64,000 nucleotides of DNA from Paenibacillus harenae DSM 16969 (GTDB lineage Bacteria > Bacillota > Bacilli > Paenibacillales > Paenibacillaceae), in the NCBI RefSeq assembly GCF_000422465.1, contig NZ_KE383842.1:1261845-1325844 (forward strand), written 5' to 3'. The notes beneath the pieces are model-generated. The model worked only from the letters and a program-made list of their open reading frames with translations. It made no database searches and had not been told where the DNA came from. The translations under genes were made by a program, and so were the position numbers. Shown here in pieces: positions 62,353-64,000 of this stretch (the first letter of the stretch is position 1; each line of letters begins with the position of its first letter).

Positions 62353-62382
62353 TAGTATGAGAAAGTGAATCTGCTTCTATGC
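62353..62382 (-). promoter_or_regulatory. sigma-G-type promoter of sleB
   Basis: On the minus strand GCATA (-35, consensus gHATR) and CATACTA (-10, consensus CATnHTA) with 18 bases between. Confidence 0.7.
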
Positions 62383-62413
62383 ACTTTATCCCGCTTTCTG
62401 CAATCATCGGAAA

Positions 62414-64000
62414 TTAAGAGCTTATCCGGTTCGCTTGAAACTGCTCCATCGTAATCAGAACCTCACGCGGCTTACTGCCCTCGTAAGGCCCTACGATAGA
62501 TCGGGCCTCCATTTGATCGATCAGCCGGGCTGCTCTTGTATACCCGATTCGCATCCGGCGCTGCAATAATGACACGGATGCTTGCTTCGCCTCTATAATA
62601 ATCTGTACGGCCTGGTCGTAAAGCTCATCCAGCATTTCATCTCCGTCGGCGGATTCCTCCTCCACCTCAGGCACCAAATCTTCTTTGTATTCCGCTTCCG
62701 CTTGGTCGCGAGCATAATTCACGAGCGTTTCCACTTCCTGATCGGACAGGAAGGCTCCTTGAACCCTAATCGGCTTGGACATGCCTACTGGCAGAAACAG
62801 CATATCTCCCCGCCCTAACAGCTTCTCTGCTCCAGCCATGTCCAGAATCGTCCGTGAATCGACTTGCGAAGACACGCCGAAGGCAATACGGGACGGGATA
62901 TTGGCCTTGATCACGCCCGTAATTACGTCAACCGACGGTCTCTGAGTCGCAATAATCAGATGGATGCCGGCTGCGCGGGCCATTTGGGCCAACCTCGCAA
63001 TCGAATCCTCAACATCATTAGCAGCCACCATCATTAAATCCGCAAGCTCGTCCACGATAACAACGATATACGGAAGTACGGCTGCAGGATTATCTGCCAT
63101 TAACAGATTGTAGCCCTCGATATTCCGGGTCGCCGATTTTGAAAACAACTCGTATCTTTTCTCCATCTCTACGACGATTTTCTTAAGCGCGAGTGAAGCC
63201 CGCCGCGGGTCCGTTACAACGGGAGCAAGGAGATGGGGGATCCCGTTATAGACGTTCAATTCAACCATCTTAGGGTCGATCATAAGAAATTTCACTTCGT
63301 CCGGAGCCGCTTTGTACAAAATACTCGTAATGATCCCATTAATACAAACTGATTTCCCGGAGCCCGTAGCGCCCGCAACGAGCAAATGCGGCATTTTGGC
63401 CAGGTTGCCGACGATGGTCTGCCCGGATATATCCCTGCCGAATGCGATCGAAAGCTTCGAGGACGCGTTCTGGAATGTCGCAGTCTCCATAACCTCCCGC
63501 ATCGTAACGACGGAAACCTCCATATTCGGCACCTCTATCCCGATAGCTGATTTGCCTGGTATAGGCGCCTCCATCCGGATATCCTTAGCCGCAAGCGCTA
63601 ACGCAATGTCATCGGTCAACCCGACGATCCGGCTAACCTTAACGCCGGTCGCAGGCTGCACCTCATAACGGGTAACCGCGGGACCGCGTACGACGTCAAG
63701 CACCTTCGCCCTTACGCCGAAGCTTTCGAGCGTCGCTTCCAGCTTTCTTCTTGAATCATACATATCCGTCGCATCCGAGCCTTTGCCGAGCGGGTTCGGC
63801 TTGTTAAGCAAGGAGAACGGCGGAAGCAGATACGGCTTTTCAGCCTGGAGCTCTCCAATAGGCCTTCTTGCCTCCGTATGGCCTTGCTCCGCATCGATAA
63901 CCAGCGCCTCTGAAGGAACAACGGTATCAGCTTCAGTGTCGGAAATTTCAATGTCCTCCAATGCCGGATCATCGTCATTCTCATCGAATACCGCAGCCGG
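62414..64000 (-). CDS. FtsK/SpoIIIE DNA translocase (5' end cut by window)
   Basis: The visible 528 residues are the C-terminal motor part of a DNA translocase that moves chromosomes at division or into the forespore. It has an FtsK_alpha-type domain, Walker [13 protein letters not shown], Walker [13 protein letters not shown], and a winged-helix gamma domain at the C-terminus ([23 protein letters not shown]). The membrane N-terminus lies beyond the window; the frame stays open to the edge, so the TTG near 63961 is not the start. Synteny (next to ymf genes and sleB) favours SpoIIIE, but SftA (YtpT) cannot be fully excluded without the N-terminus. Confidence 0.92.
   Translation of the reverse strand, partial: PAAVFDENDDDPALEDIEISDTEADTVVPSEALVIDAEQGHTEARRPIGELQAEKPYLLPPFSLLNKPNPLGKGSDATDMYDSRRKLEATLESFGVRAKVLDVVRGPAVTRYEVQPATGVKVSRIVGLTDDIALALAAKDIRMEAPIPGKSAIGIEVPNMEVSVVTMREVMETATFQNASSKLSIAFGRDISGQTIVGNLAKMPHLLVAGATGSGKSVCINGIITSILYKAAPDEVKFLMIDPKMVELNVYNGIPHLLAPVVTDPRRASLALKKIVVEMEKRYELFSKSATRNIEGYNLLMADNPAAVLPYIVVIVDELADLMMVAANDVEDSIARLAQMARAAGIHLIIATQRPSVDVITGVIKANIPSRIAFGVSSQVDSRTILDMAGAEKLLGRGDMLFLPVGMSKPIRVQGAFLSDQEVETLVNYARDQAEAEYKEDLVPEVEEESADGDEMLDELYDQAVQIIIEAKQASVSLLQRRMRIGYTRAARLIDQMEARSIVGPYEGSKPREVLITMEQFQANRISS

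Overview
The window looks like the chromosome of an endospore-forming, low-GC-lineage Gram-positive bacterium, most probably Paenibacillus or a close relative. The evidence is the gene order from spoIIIE/ftsK through the ymf genes, pgsA, cinA, recA, rny, ymdB and spoVS to miaB and ricA, which follows the Bacillus subtilis order. Sporulation genes (spoVS, sleB) carry recognisable sigma-H and sigma-G type promoters, and the regulation is of Firmicute style (T-box, BirA operator, LexA box, Gram-positive signal peptidase). Base composition looks moderate, a little above half GC by eye and not measured. I see no rRNA, tRNA, insertion sequence, prophage or CRISPR array. Nearly everything reads on the minus strand.

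Layout from left to right. 1-6.9 kb: helD (cut by the window edge), a DUF1294 protein, hrpB, a phosphodiester-glycosidase-like protein and corA, with an 18-base G tract in the ribosome-binding position of hrpB. 6.9-17.2 kb: one cobalamin import and salvage operon, btuF-btuC-btuD-cobT-cobU-cbiB-cobS-cobD-cobQ-cbiZ, behind an AdoCbl riboswitch with its own promoter and intrinsic terminator. 17.3-20.7 kb: a FixH/YtkA-like protein, a SafE-like membrane protein and a copper-type P-ATPase, resembling the haem-copper oxidase maturation set but with no oxidase nearby. 20.8-23.0 kb: a T-box-regulated arginyl-tRNA synthetase. 23.1-33.3 kb: small accessory genes (membrane protein, rhodanese, YbjQ, DUF3889, VanW), a histidine kinase / response regulator / RND permease operon, a DUF4184 protein and a signal peptidase I. 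33.5-38.9 kb: an MFS transporter and HAD hydrolase, then a biotin ECF transporter in which one ATPase is fused to EcfT through a repeat-bearing linker, with divergent bioY behind a BirA operator.

38.9-64 kb is the conserved backbone: ricA-miaB, a TetR/EmrB-type efflux pair with a palindromic operator, pduL, korAB, a dipeptidase, spoVS-ymdB-rny, recX-recA, cinA-pgsA (with a possible 47-codon leader gene), a YajQ-family gene, rodZ, ymfK, ymfJ, ymfI, the two M16 peptidase-like genes, sleB and the C-terminal part of a SpoIIIE/FtsK translocase. Terminators and promoters read from the sequence divide it into ymfF-H-I-J, ymfK-rodZ-yajQ, (leader)-pgsA-cinA, recA-recX, rny-ymdB-spoVS and korAB units.

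Nothing is an obviously new defence or mobile system. The most unusual items are the EcfA-EcfT fusion with nested coding repeats, the G18 tract at hrpB, the pgsA leader ORF, the strong recA-recX hairpin, and the orphan oxidase-maturation set.
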